NCBI GenBank assembly: GCA_020746875.1
Contig: JAGTJL010000037.1
Coordinates: forward strand, 1 to 64,000
Reading direction: 5' to 3'
Length of the DNA: 64,000 nucleotides
From: Rhexocercosporidium sp. MPI-PUGE-AT-0058
Taxonomy: Eukaryota > Ascomycota > Leotiomycetes > Helotiales
Shown here: positions 39,001 to 49,000 of the stretch, in pieces
Position numbering within the stretch: the first letter of the stretch is position 1
How the letters are laid out: each line of letters starts with the position of its first letter
The notes under the pieces: generated by a model
The model's database searches: none
Told to the model about the DNA's origin: nothing
What the model saw: only the letters and a program-made list of their open reading frames with translations
Program-made: the position numbers and the translations under genes

Positions 39001-41889
39001 GTTAAAGCTTTATAATTTAAGATTAAGAGTCTTATTTCCTCTGTTATAGCTCGATTTATTATATTAACTTCCGCTTTATAATCGATTGTAGTCTTACTTT
39101 TGATTTATTTTATTATTATAATTTATAATTTTAGTGTTTATATAGTTATTTTTGGGTAATTGTAAATAATTTTAGTTTATTTAATAATCGCGTTAATTAA
39201 AACTTCTCTTTTTTTAAGAGACTTTTTAAGTAATTCCGTGAAATTAATTATTTTAATAAAAAGCTTATTTAATCTTAAGTTTAATTAAGACACTCTTTTG
39301 CTATTTATAAGTATAATTTCGACCTCGTATTCTCTTTTAATAAGAACGATTGAGATTTAGTAGTTTATTATCCGATTCTAGCGCGATTATAATTCGTATA
39401 AGTTTCTTAACTTAAGGTTTAAGTTTTAGTTTATAATATTCTTTATTACTTATTCTTAAGCTATAATTAAAGTATATTAATCTATTTATTTTTCCTTTTT
39501 TAAAACTCCGGCTAATTTTTTTTCTTTAATTAAGCGTTTAATTATAATTTTAATTTTAAAATTAATAAAATCGTCTCTTATTTTATTATTTTTATTAATT
39601 TCGTTAATTCTTCTTAATTTTTTATTTGCTTTATTTAAAAGTACTTTATAATCCCGTTATTTTATTAAAAGTATAAAGCGTGGTTTTTTTATACTTAATA
39701 ATTTCTTTTTAGTTCTGGCAATATTAATTAATATTAAAAGGCCTTCGAGACTAATTTACTTTTTCTTTTATATAATATTTACGTTAAAAGAATTACTTAA
39801 CCGATTTTCTAAGGCTAAATTTACTTCTTTTAGTCGTTTTTTAATAATATAAACTAAGCGATTAAATTTATATACTTTTAAATTCTTATTATATTCTATG
39901 CCGTTAGTTTTTTGTCGAATCGCTATAATTTAAGATTATTTTGACTTTTTCTAAGTTAATTAAGCTTCTTTTTAATGCGGTCTAATATAAATTTTCTTAT
40001 ACTTATTAATATAATAAACGTTATTATTAATAAAGTAATAAAAGAAGGGACATTAATCTTTAAACTTATATATTAGGCTTTCGAATTAGTTATTATAAAA
40101 GTTATATATTTTATTTTCGTACTTTATTATATTAATATTAACGCTTCCGCCTAAATTTACTGTTTTACTTTTGCTATTTTATTAAGAGTACCCGGGACTA
40201 GTGAACTTATATTAAATGTATTAGGGTAAGATTCGACTCTTAAGATTAAACTTTAAAACGTAAGGCTTTATATTTAAAAGTTAGTTTAATTTAAAATAAA
40301 TAAGGTTTATTTTTAAGTTAATTATTTTTATAATTAAGGCTTTTATTTTATCGGTGTTTACCTTAGCTTTTTCCGAGAAAGGCAACGTAATAAGTGCCTT
40401 TTTTATTACTTTAATAATTATTAAAAGTTAAATATATTCTTTTATTAAATTTTGAATTTCCTTTATATATAACGTTATTAACTGTTTCTCTTGCTAAAGA
40501 GCTTCTATTGTTTACTTACTTTTGACTATCTTAAGAACGTATTTTATGAATTCGGGATATTTCTTTTATAAAATTTTAATTTAGAGTCATCGATCTTAAA
40601 TTATTTAATGATTTTATTTCGAGAAGAAGCCGGTAATCTTAAGAGGAAGAGTCTGCCTTAGTCGACTTTATTAAGGATTTTCCGGTATATAAAAGCTTTT
40701 AAGACTTAAGAATAAAATCGGCAATAATTCTTAAGATTTATAGCGGTACGTTAAATTATAATAAATTCTTAAAAAAAGTTTATAGATTCTCGGATTTATT
40801 GTCGATTATACTTTTTAAATTCCAACTTTAATACTTTCGTTAATACTTTTTATCTTTTTTTATTCTTTTATTTTAGGAGAATCTTAATAATATCCCGTCG
40901 GAGGTTATCGTAATATTAAGGCAAATAAATAACTTAATTATTCTTTAATACTTTGTAATTTATATTAATCTTTATATATTGCTCTAGAAAATCCGAGATA
41001 TTTACTCTTAAAAAAAGAAGTATACTTATTAACTTAAGGAGGGACATAATCCTTCGAAGGAAGTAATTAATATTGCTAGCAGTTATATTTTGTAAATTCC
41101 TTTTAATTCTTAATATAATTTCCGAGTTTTCGAGACTTAAGTTTAAAAGTTTTATAAAATTATTAATTAAAGTATTTAATAAGTTTAAGGAAGATAAAAG
41201 TAATCGAGTTTAAAAGATTTCCGGCTTTACTTTAATATTTAATTTAATTCGATCGGAGTTCGGGAACTCAAGAAATTCCGTAAATAATAAAAATATATGT
41301 TAATTGTTTTTGTCATCGAATATTGACGATATTCGTAGGTTTTTATTTTTTATTGACTTTTAATCTTAGCTTATTAGTCTCGGTTTAGTAAATTTACTAA
41401 TCTCTCGGTTAATTTTAGTTAACGTATATCTGGTTTATTTTAATAAGATATTATAAATTAAAATCAGTATTAATAAGAACCTTAAAACCAGGAGTTCGGA
41501 TTATTTAGCGATTTTAGTTTAAGTTAAGGTTTACTTTTTATATTCCGAATTATTAAAAGACGCCTTAATTTAAAATATAAAGCTAGTAATGTTTCTCTTA
41601 ATTCCCTTATTTATAATTTATAATTTCCGGCGTCTTCTTAAGGAATTAGGTTTAGTCGTTTGAGTTTTATTAATAAGTTGCCGAAATGAGCTGTTTTAAT
41701 TTAAGTTTAATTCTCGTGTTATTATTAATTGTCGGGTCTTTTTAAAGGAAAAAGGAGGTGCTTAATTTAAGGAGCGGAAAATTATAAATTTCTGGTTTTA
41801 ATAAATAGTCTTAATTACGAATCGAGATGCTTTTATATAAGTCGTATAAAGACGAATCCATACGATTTTCTCCTTACGTAAGTCATTAA
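33049..41889 (-). pseudogene. Gypsy-3 gag-pol relict and proximal part of the extra region
   Basis: Minus strand. Around 41889-38000, gag-like sequence containing a 153-bp tandem duplication and TxNPGL-type motifs. Near 37740-37690 the RT reads YRL(N)TAVVK-NKITVRD in RIP-decayed form. The catalytic box near 37425-37395 is YINNIKVKG, equivalent to a (F)LDDIGVKG box, so this is a different gypsy lineage from the YLDDILIY elements nearby. RNase H entry near 37110-37000 reads FFIITAPIYAI. The integrase end near 35765-35690 reads FKDNGAAERAHRDILNS. From about 34300 to 33054 the frame contains HNPGLLIIK, TRNPRLKLV, IPNPKSEV, LTPDLKLK and TPNPGLIVDK, four of which share one frame. Confidence 0.75.
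38490..38795 (-). repeat. 153-bp tandem duplication (51 codons) in gypsy-3 gag region
   Basis: Two adjacent units, 38490-38642 and 38643-38795, nearly identical; every difference I see is C/T or G/A. The length is 51 codons, and the minus-strand frame runs through both units (KRVIITKDKAEYKNETENV in each) with stops only at Gln-type positions. So the duplication happened in a coding region before RIP. Confidence 0.88.
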
Positions 41890-42558
41890 TATAAAGGCTA
41901 TAATAAATAAAGAACGTAATATAGCGCAAGGCATTAAGCAAAGGAGTTTAATAACTTTAAGGGGTTAAGATTTAAGGTGGAAAAGTATTTAATTCTTTTA
42001 ATTTTATATAAGGGAAAGGCCTCTTATACGAACTTTTAAAGGTTATATGCCTAATTTGAAAAGAAGAGATTTGGTGTGAATGATGATTCTATTACTTCGG
42101 GGGAAACTAGGTCTATATAACTACTTTTAGGCGCCAAGCTATTTAGCTCTCGCATCGGCTATTTGCTCTCGCATCGGCTATTTGCTCTCGTATCGGTTAT
42201 TAGCTTTATATTGAAACTAGCTTTATATTAAGACTAGCTTTATATTACCAGAGCTTCCGAGGTTTGAAACACGGAAGCTTAAGGCTTAATGAAGCCACTG
42301 TTTTAGCCTTGAATAACCCTTTACCGGAAGCTTAAAGCTTCCGAGGTTTAAAGCACGGAAGCCGAGGCTTTATGCGAAGCCAGAGCTTTATGTAAAGGTA
42401 ATTGAGTTATTTTATATAAAGGTAGTTGAGTTATGGAAAGGTATGCTTAATATAATCTTATATTATTAAGCGAGTTTAGCCGAGGCTTAATATAATCTTA
42501 TATAATTCCTTAAATAACGCCTTAAGCATCATTTCCTGGCTAGAATCGCCACTTTATA
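41890..42558 (-). repeat. Gypsy-3 5' LTR, split by solo LTR C
   Basis: 41890-42051 and 42508-42558 match the left LTR end to end; the 451 bp between are solo LTR C plus one copy of its TAATT target duplicate. Subtraction leaves 218 bp. Confidence 0.85.
42057..42502. repeat. Solo LTR, family C, with internal tandem repeats and hairpins
   Basis: 446 bp, TGAAAAGAAG...ATCTTATA, with target duplication TAATT (42052-42056 and 42503-42507). Inside: about three 19-20-bp units (TTTGCTCTCGCATCGGCTA type, 42141-42198), three 17-bp units (TAGCTTTATATTRARAC type, 42201-42251), and two copies of GCTTCCGAGGTTTRAARCA closed by CGGAAGC, able to form a 7-bp hairpin. It keeps CA and TG better than the DNA around it. 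Confidence 0.8.
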
Positions 42559-43960
42559 TTATATATATTAAATCGCGAGTCGTTATTAAGGGTAATTTAT
42601 AAGAAAATATTATAATATTCTTTATATACGCTTTTACGCTAATAGTAAGGTCTTTCTGCGTTGTAATAACTATAATAATATATTTTGACTTAAAAGTTAA
42701 ATAATACGACGTCGTAAATGCGTTTATTAATATAAAACGAGACAAATAAAGTACACTTATTTATTATTATCTCCTTAATAGTTTTAAATAGCCCGGCATA
42801 ATTATGAAGATCGACAGAGCCTTATATAGCTTCCGCGACTCTTTAGTTTTATAATATAACGACTTCTTAATTATATTTAAAAGCCTTAGTCTCGTACCAC
42901 TTATAAAAGAGCTTTATATTTTTACGAACGATAAGTAAATAATATTTATGGCATTTTACGTAAATAATATATAAGTGTTATATTATAACTTAAACTTCTT
43001 TATAATAATTAAAATTATTAATAACTTAAATAACGCTTACGAACTTATTATAATAAAGGATATAAAATAGTTCTTAGGGGTGCGAATTATACGTAATAAA
43101 CATATAAAGATAATTACGCTTGTTTATAATACGTATATAGAAAAGGTAATTTAAAAATTCAACTTAATAAATAATAATTATTTAAGTACTCTTTTATTAT
43201 ATTACGACTTAATTAAAAACACTATTAAGGCAATTATAAATTAAATTAAAGAGTATTAAAAGAAGGTCGGTTTTATATTATACTTAATTATTATATTTAA
43301 ATTAAACGTAACTTTTATAGCTTTATAGTTATCGTATTTCTTAACGAACCCGAGTTAAAAGCCCTTATAGACTATAAATTAAATTATATATTACTTTTTT
43401 AATATACGCTTTTTAGGTATTATTTATAATCGTTAAGAGAGCGAGACACAGTTTATAATAGCTTTTAATGCTTTTTTCGCAAATAATTTAAAAACTAAGC
43501 GTTTTTTATAATGGCTTATTATTATTTTATTTAGGGGTGTTATATTAAAAATAATAATTAAATAAAACACAATTATTACCTCGATAACTAAGGCTGAGCT
43601 CTTAGAGGGGGAGCAAATTATAAAAATAATTATAATATTATAAAGGCTTTTTACGGAAATATACCTTAATATAAGGTGCTCTTAGAATATCTTTTATAAT
43701 AATTAATAAACGATTAAGCTTATAATTAAAGAGAACCAGCGTATATCGACTAAGCTTAGGCACGTTAATATTTAAAATATATAATTACGCCAAAAGCACT
43801 AAAAAGGAAGTTTTAAGGTTATATATTTGCTTATAAGCGAAATATACGCTAATAGCCTTATTAAAAACCTTCTACGATAAAAGTTTAAGACTTTTATCGT
43901 ATTACTTAATTTGCAAAACGCTAAAGCGTCGGTAAAGAAGCTTAATTAAAGCTTATATCT
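42559..43960 (+). pseudogene. Copia-B reverse transcriptase and RNase H relict
   Basis: Resumes Copia-B after gypsy-3. In one plus frame: YDVVNAFIN near 42706, IMKIDRALYSFRDS near 42805, the catalytic MAFYVNNI*VLYYN near 42949-42990 (Copia YVDDI with both Asp changed to Asn), FLGVRIIRN near 43075, FIIAFNAFFANNLKT near 43455 (RNase H Asp to Asn), TSITKAELLEGEQ near 43575 and STKLRHVNI near 43748. This is the standard Copia RT/RNase H order. Stops fall at Gln/Trp sites. Confidence 0.87.
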
Positions 43961-45252
43961 TATTATAAACACACTTACTTATTGTCCTTATATTTTAAAG
44001 TACTTTTTAAATTAATATAGTCACGTAAAGTATATTTCTTTTTAAGTTATTAAAAAGTAAGAATTCTATTTTAACTAAAGCTATAATTAAATTAACGTAA
44101 GTAAGTATAAAAGGGCCCGTTCTTAAGTTATTTATAAAGTAGTAAATTATAACTTTAAAGAGACACGTTCTGAAGCCGCTATTAAGTCGCGAATTAAACT
44201 ATTAATAAATCCACTAACTCTACTAGTAACTCCTTAATACGGCGGCGGCGGGCGACCACATTATTAATAATAACACTAGTATTAATAGCACCAGCAATAT
44301 CACTAGCACTAACTCGAGTAGATAACAGGATTAGGCAAGGGGCAAAGGTAAAGACGACAAGGGCGGGGGCAGGGGCCGTAATAATAATTAAATAATTAAA
44401 GTTAAATTCTTTAAAGCTACTTATAAAAATAAAATAAATACATTAGGCGCAGTAAAAGTATTATAGACCGAAGCTTAAAGGTTTCTTAATTATTATTTAA
44501 AATTAGCCAATCTTAAAATATAAAAATTAAAGTTAAACTTACGCGAGTATAAAAGATATCACGCTTCTTCTTTATAAAGGCGGCAAAAGCTACCGCGATA
44601 ATAGGCTTAATACGACTAATATAATTATAATTTTAATTATAATACTGAAGGCACCGAGCCGAATTAATAATATTTTAATAAATGTTAATAAAAAGGTCAT
44701 CCTTTAAGGCAGCTTTAACGTATGTCGAGTAGGAGACCTTTTTATTAGCACTTGCTTTAGCACGCCGGCGGGCGGGAGTGGCAGAGGTAATAAAAGCGAT
44801 AAAAAGGGGGGTAGGAGAAGAAGTACGAGGGCAACGGCGAAGGGGAGGGCGATGGGCGGCGGCAGGTTATTATAATTAATTAATATATTTTAATTTACTT
44901 AATCTTTTGATTTTTTAACTTAAATAACGTCGGAAACTAAATTTAAAAATATAAAAAATAAAAAAAAATAAACCTTTTTAATTACGCGAGTAATAGCGAA
45001 ATTAAAGCGACGGGAGGCACGGGCGGCCAATTTGGCGGCAAAAATACGACTTATTTTAAATTTAATATATTTATAAAAAGAAGTTACGGAGGGGAGAGTT
45101 ATTTATATACTTTTACTTATACGTTAAATATATTTATTTTAATTATTAATTATTATTTTTCTTTATTATTTATCGTTTTACTATTGTTTATTATATTTAT
45201 TACGCACTTATTTACTTCGCTAAAGCTACGTATTATCTTTAGCGAGGGGGTG
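43961..45252. other. Copia-B 3' extension with GC-rich islands and a possible antisense frame
   Basis: About 1.3 kb between RNase H and the 3' LTR, unusual for Copia. Islands at about 44244-44380, 44755-44870 and 45005-45055 are GC-rich (GGCGGCGGCGGGCGACC and similar) and lack CA, so RIP had little to act on. On the minus strand 44800-44400 reads TPARRRAKASANKKVSYSTY, KAALKDDLFINIY and IAVAFAAFIKKKRDIFYTR with few stops. This could be an antisense accessory gene or a captured fragment. I do not recognise it. Confidence 0.4.
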
Positions 45253-45448
45253 TGTCGTGTAGGTTTTAGTTAGTTAACTAAGCGAGCCCAATTAAGAGCA
45301 CCATAACTATGGCGCCAGTAAGCTCTCCTATCTAAGGAATTTATACGCGCTATATATAAGAATAGTATAAAAGTTATATACGCAACTACGCAACCTTCAA
45401 TAGACTTAATATTCGTCTCTGTGGAGCCTCAAGGTATGTTACACGATA
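45253..45448 (+). repeat. Copia-B 3' LTR
   Basis: 196 bp, TGTCGTGTAGG...TTACACGATA, followed by target copy CTTTC at 45449-45453. More RIP-mutated than the 5' LTR (for example CCATAACTATGG against CCATAACCATGG). Confidence 0.88.
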
Positions 45449-45614
45449 CTTTCATAAATGCGGCAATTATAAAAGTATAGTTTGGAGAGGATATTACTAA
45501 GGATTTAAATGAGCTATTCTTTGCCTGGCTTTATAACTAATTTATAAACGCTATTAATATTAATAATTAGTTAAAGTCGTATAACGCCGGCGACAGAGCC
45601 GTTAAAAGAAATAG
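45449..45614 (+). pseudogene. piggyBac-type transposase, segment 2 of 3
   Basis: Continues segment 1 in frame when Copia-B and one CTTTC copy are removed: ..PGKAF then INAAIIKV*FGEDITKDL. FINAININN*LKSYNAGDRA is the piggyBac block MNGVDxxDQLRSY with Asp residues changed to Asn and Gln to stop. The frame is cut at 45614 by gypsy-4 within ..AVKRN(S). Confidence 0.85.
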
Positions 45615-46043
45615 TGTTACGGACATACTCAGGAGGGGTATTACGTATATCTCGTCCCTGGGCTCGGCAGCCTTAACGGGCCACAAAGGGTTAGGGCTAA
45701 AAGGGGATTACGGGGCTGCGGAGTCACGTAATAACAATCTAAATTATAATAAGTAATAAGTCACGTAATAAATCTTTAAATTCGTAAATCCCTTAATAAT
45801 AAAAGGAATCTAAAGATTTAAGGATTTAATATTTTAAGAAATTTAAGGGATTTATAAAAAATAAAGGTTTTATATAAGACTAATACGTTTGCTATTAAAT
45901 AAGAGCTTTGTATTTAATTAAAAATAATGTTTTAATTATATTAATTATTATTTATTGTATTATACGTGACACACTTACTTTTTAATTATTAAAATTAATA
46001 TAACTTATTATATTTACACCGAGTAAATACACGGACTATAACA
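45615..46043 (+). repeat. Gypsy-4 5' LTR
   Basis: 429 bp, TGTTACGGACATACTC...GGACTATAACA. The first ~150 bp keeps GC-rich stretches (CCCTGGGCTCGGCAGCC) and differs from the gypsy-1 LTR; the last ~280 bp is shared with gypsy-1. Confidence 0.93.
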
Positions 46044-49000
46044 CTTTAAGTACCTTTTCATTAAAAGTACTGACTTACGTATATTATATTAATTCTTTTA
46101 ATTAAAAGCTAAGTACTTAGCCCACGAGGCAATACTATTAGCATACTTATATTATTTATACTTGCCCTTAAGGAAAAAGACCGTAAAAAAAGCGAAAATA
46201 AAGAAATGCCTAATGTTTAAGATTACTTAACGTATAAACTTAAAAAAACTTTAAAAGTTAAGCTTTTCGATACTTTTTAAAAAAACTAAAAAGACTTAAA
46301 GACTTTTATTTTTTAAATAAAACTTTATTAATACTTTAATAATAATAAGTTCTTTATTAATAAGAGCTACGCTTTTTAAACGATATTATATCTTAAAGGC
46401 AAAGCTATATAATAGATCGAGCTGTTCCTTAGGGATTACTTCGAAAATAAAAACACTTATAGGGCTATGCTTATTATATAAATTATATTTAAGACTTAAG
46501 GAGGATTTAAAAAGGAAATTTAATAAATGTTTGACAATATTAATAAAGTTAAAACGATAAAGACTTACTTATACGGCTTAAAATAAGTTAATAATATAAT
46601 AGCCTACGCTATAGAATTCTAAAAGCACGTTAATAAAATTAACTAAAACTCTTAATTACTTATTAGTTATTATCGACGGGGACTTAAGGACTATATTTAA
46701 TTAAAACTTATTCGGATCGACCCTTAAGCTAAAGACATCTTTATTTTTATTAAACAAACCGTTTAAATTAATAACCGCTTACACGAGTTTAAGCGCGAAT
46801 AGTAGACGTATATAAAGAGAGGCCAAAGGCAGTCTAGCTATTAATAAAACGAGGGGCGCCGATAATAAGGTAACTCTAAAGACAATTAATAGTCGGACCT
46901 TATAAAATATAATATTATTTATAAAAAAGGAAAAGGTAAGATATAACAAAAAGGACTATTAAAGGAAGTTATAAACGAGCGACGCAAAAAGAAGCTATGC
47001 TATAAATATAGCCTTCCGGGATATATAATAAACTTATATTATAAAAAGAATATTAAAAAAAGACAAGTTAACTTTATAAGGCGAAGAGCGTATGACATTA
47101 CCGATATACCCCTTTTCCTTTTATTAAAGGAAGTTTAACTTAGCGTTATTTATTATTATATAATAATAAATAAGCTTAACGTTAATTATATCGATAGTTA
47201 AATCGAGGGGGACGGCGGGAAAGAAAATAATAAGTAAAGTGAAACGGATAATAATTATATTCGTTAATATATAATAAGACTTAAATTTAACGACTGAACT
47301 TAATAAGACAAGTATTACGTTTAATAACGGCTATTCAAAACTATACGCAGGGCATAAAGCCTAGAGGACATAACTAATATCGAGAGAAGTGAAGACTCGT
47401 AGTATTAAGGTAACGCCATATTACTAGGACTAGTATTATTTAGACTTTAAAAACGTAAGGTTTAGCGAGTCACTTAACGGGAGGAATACCTTACTCGCGA
47501 GGCTCTTAATATTAAGCATTAAACGAATATTAATATAAGAGTCACTTATGTAGAGCTAGGGGTCGTCTTACGCGAAGGGCTGTAATAAGGCGAGGAGCAT
47601 AAATTAATCTTTTAAAATAACTTACGCATTGCTTAAAGGACGGCGGACGTCGAGAATAGTATTTTTTGAACTTACGTTTAATAAATCCTAGTCGACGAAA
47701 TACCGTTTTAATAAACAATAACTTAAATAAACGTAAGAGACGTATAAAAGGTTATTATAAAGATATTATAAAACTAAATGTAAGTTAACTCACGAAATAA
47801 TTTAAAAACCTATTATAAAAGACCTTTTAAACCCTTTATATCTTTAAGTACGAATTAATTATATTATATTTTATACAAGAATTTAAAGAATTAATAATAA
47901 GAAAACATATTAATTAAAGAGGTTTACGTCGAAGGAATGGACTTGCGTACGCTCGCAGCCATCGGGGAAGGTAATTACTTAACCCTCGACGTCGATATTA
48001 AAAGAGTAAAGCTATAAATTATAATAGATTTTAAAGCGTAAGAGAACTTTATATCTGTTATTATTATAATTTAATATTTCCTGCCTATTGAAGTCAAAAA
48101 GGACGGGTATTAACTAATACTAGCCGACGGAGGACTTGCCGCGAACGGAATTATTACATATAAGAATCGGCGGACACTTTAAATATATTTAATTCGACGT
48201 AACTCGGATTAAAAAACACGACATTATCTTAGGCTTGCCATAAATATAACTTTATAATCCTAAGATCGACTAGAAAACATAAAAACTAAAGTTTAATAAT
48301 TATAAAGGCTGTTTTTAAAATAAAAAAAATAATAAAAGGCTTAAGAGAATTAAACGCAACTTTTAAGAAAAAGCTAGGAAATAAAGTAACGAGCCCCGCG
48401 ATAATCGACATACCGTTAAAATATAAGTAATTTAAAGTATTATTTAAAAAGAAATTAGGCAATAGCGCCTTACTTAAATACTAAGACTACGATTATCGAA
48501 TTGAGTTAGCTAAAGGCATAAAGTTAATATTTTAATTATTACGAGAATATTTAGCTATAAACTTAATAACGATTAAGAAATATATTAATAAAAACTTAAT
48601 AAAAGGATTTATTTAAAAGTCTAAATCCCTTTAAAAGAGTAACGTCTTCTTTATAATAAAAAAGGACGGCAAATAAAGAATATATATTAACTACCGTCGA
48701 TTAAATAATATTACTAAAAAGAATTATTATATATTACCTTTAAGCAAAGAGTTACGCGACAGGCTTAGCGGCGCTAAAATCTTTATTTAACTAAACTTAC
48801 GAGGCGCGTATAATTTCGTAAAAATAACTAAAGGAAAAAAGGAAAAAATAATATTTTATATACGTTTTAGTTATTATAAATATACGGTTATGCTCTTTAG
48901 ATTAACTAACGCGCTTATTATATTTTAACGTCTAATTAATAATATTTTATAATAATACTTAGACGTAATATATATATATTACTTAAATAACATCTTAATT

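Larger units (their letters stand above)
21262..42558 (-). mobile_element. Gypsy-3: large Ty3/gypsy element with extra 3' coding region
   Basis: LTRs 21262-21479 and 41890-42558; the right one is 218 bp once solo LTR C and one target copy are subtracted, equal to the left one. TTAT flanks both ends. Without gypsy-2 and solo LTR C it is about 12.6 kb, long for gypsy. Minus-strand coding: a gag region (41889 to about 38000), reverse transcriptase and RNase H (about 37750-36950), integrase (about 36200-35600), then about 5 kb more that is interrupted by gypsy-2. A near-palindromic motif coding TxNPGLxV recurs both in the gag region and after the integrase. Confidence 0.82.
9583..45448 (+). mobile_element. 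Copia-B: Ty1/Copia retrotransposon containing nested insertions
   Basis: Bounded by LTRs 9583-9780 and 45253-45448, which begin TGTCGT and end CACAATA/CACGATA, with a perfect 5-bp target duplication CTTTC (9578-9582 and 45449-45453). The plus-strand order is gag, protease, GAG_pre-integrase, integrase (16983-21261), then reverse transcriptase and RNase H (42559-43960), as in Copia. Without gypsy-1, solo LTR A2 and the gypsy-3 complex, about 7.4 kb remains, which is long for Copia because of a 1.3-kb extension after RNase H. It interrupts a piggyBac transposase gene in frame. Likely primer-binding sequence GTTATAAGCCC directly follows the left LTR, and a purine tract AGCGAGGGGG precedes the right LTR. 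Confidence 0.88.

Noticed and set aside
21262..42560. The 21.3-21.5 kb and 41.9-42.6 kb repeats as two unrelated repeat families (R1 and R2)
   Set aside because: Removing the 451-bp insertion with TAATT duplicates makes the right copy collinear with, and the same length as, the left one.
42554..42745. 63-codon minus-strand ORF
   Set aside because: Shadow of the Copia-B reverse transcriptase relict that is legible on the plus strand.
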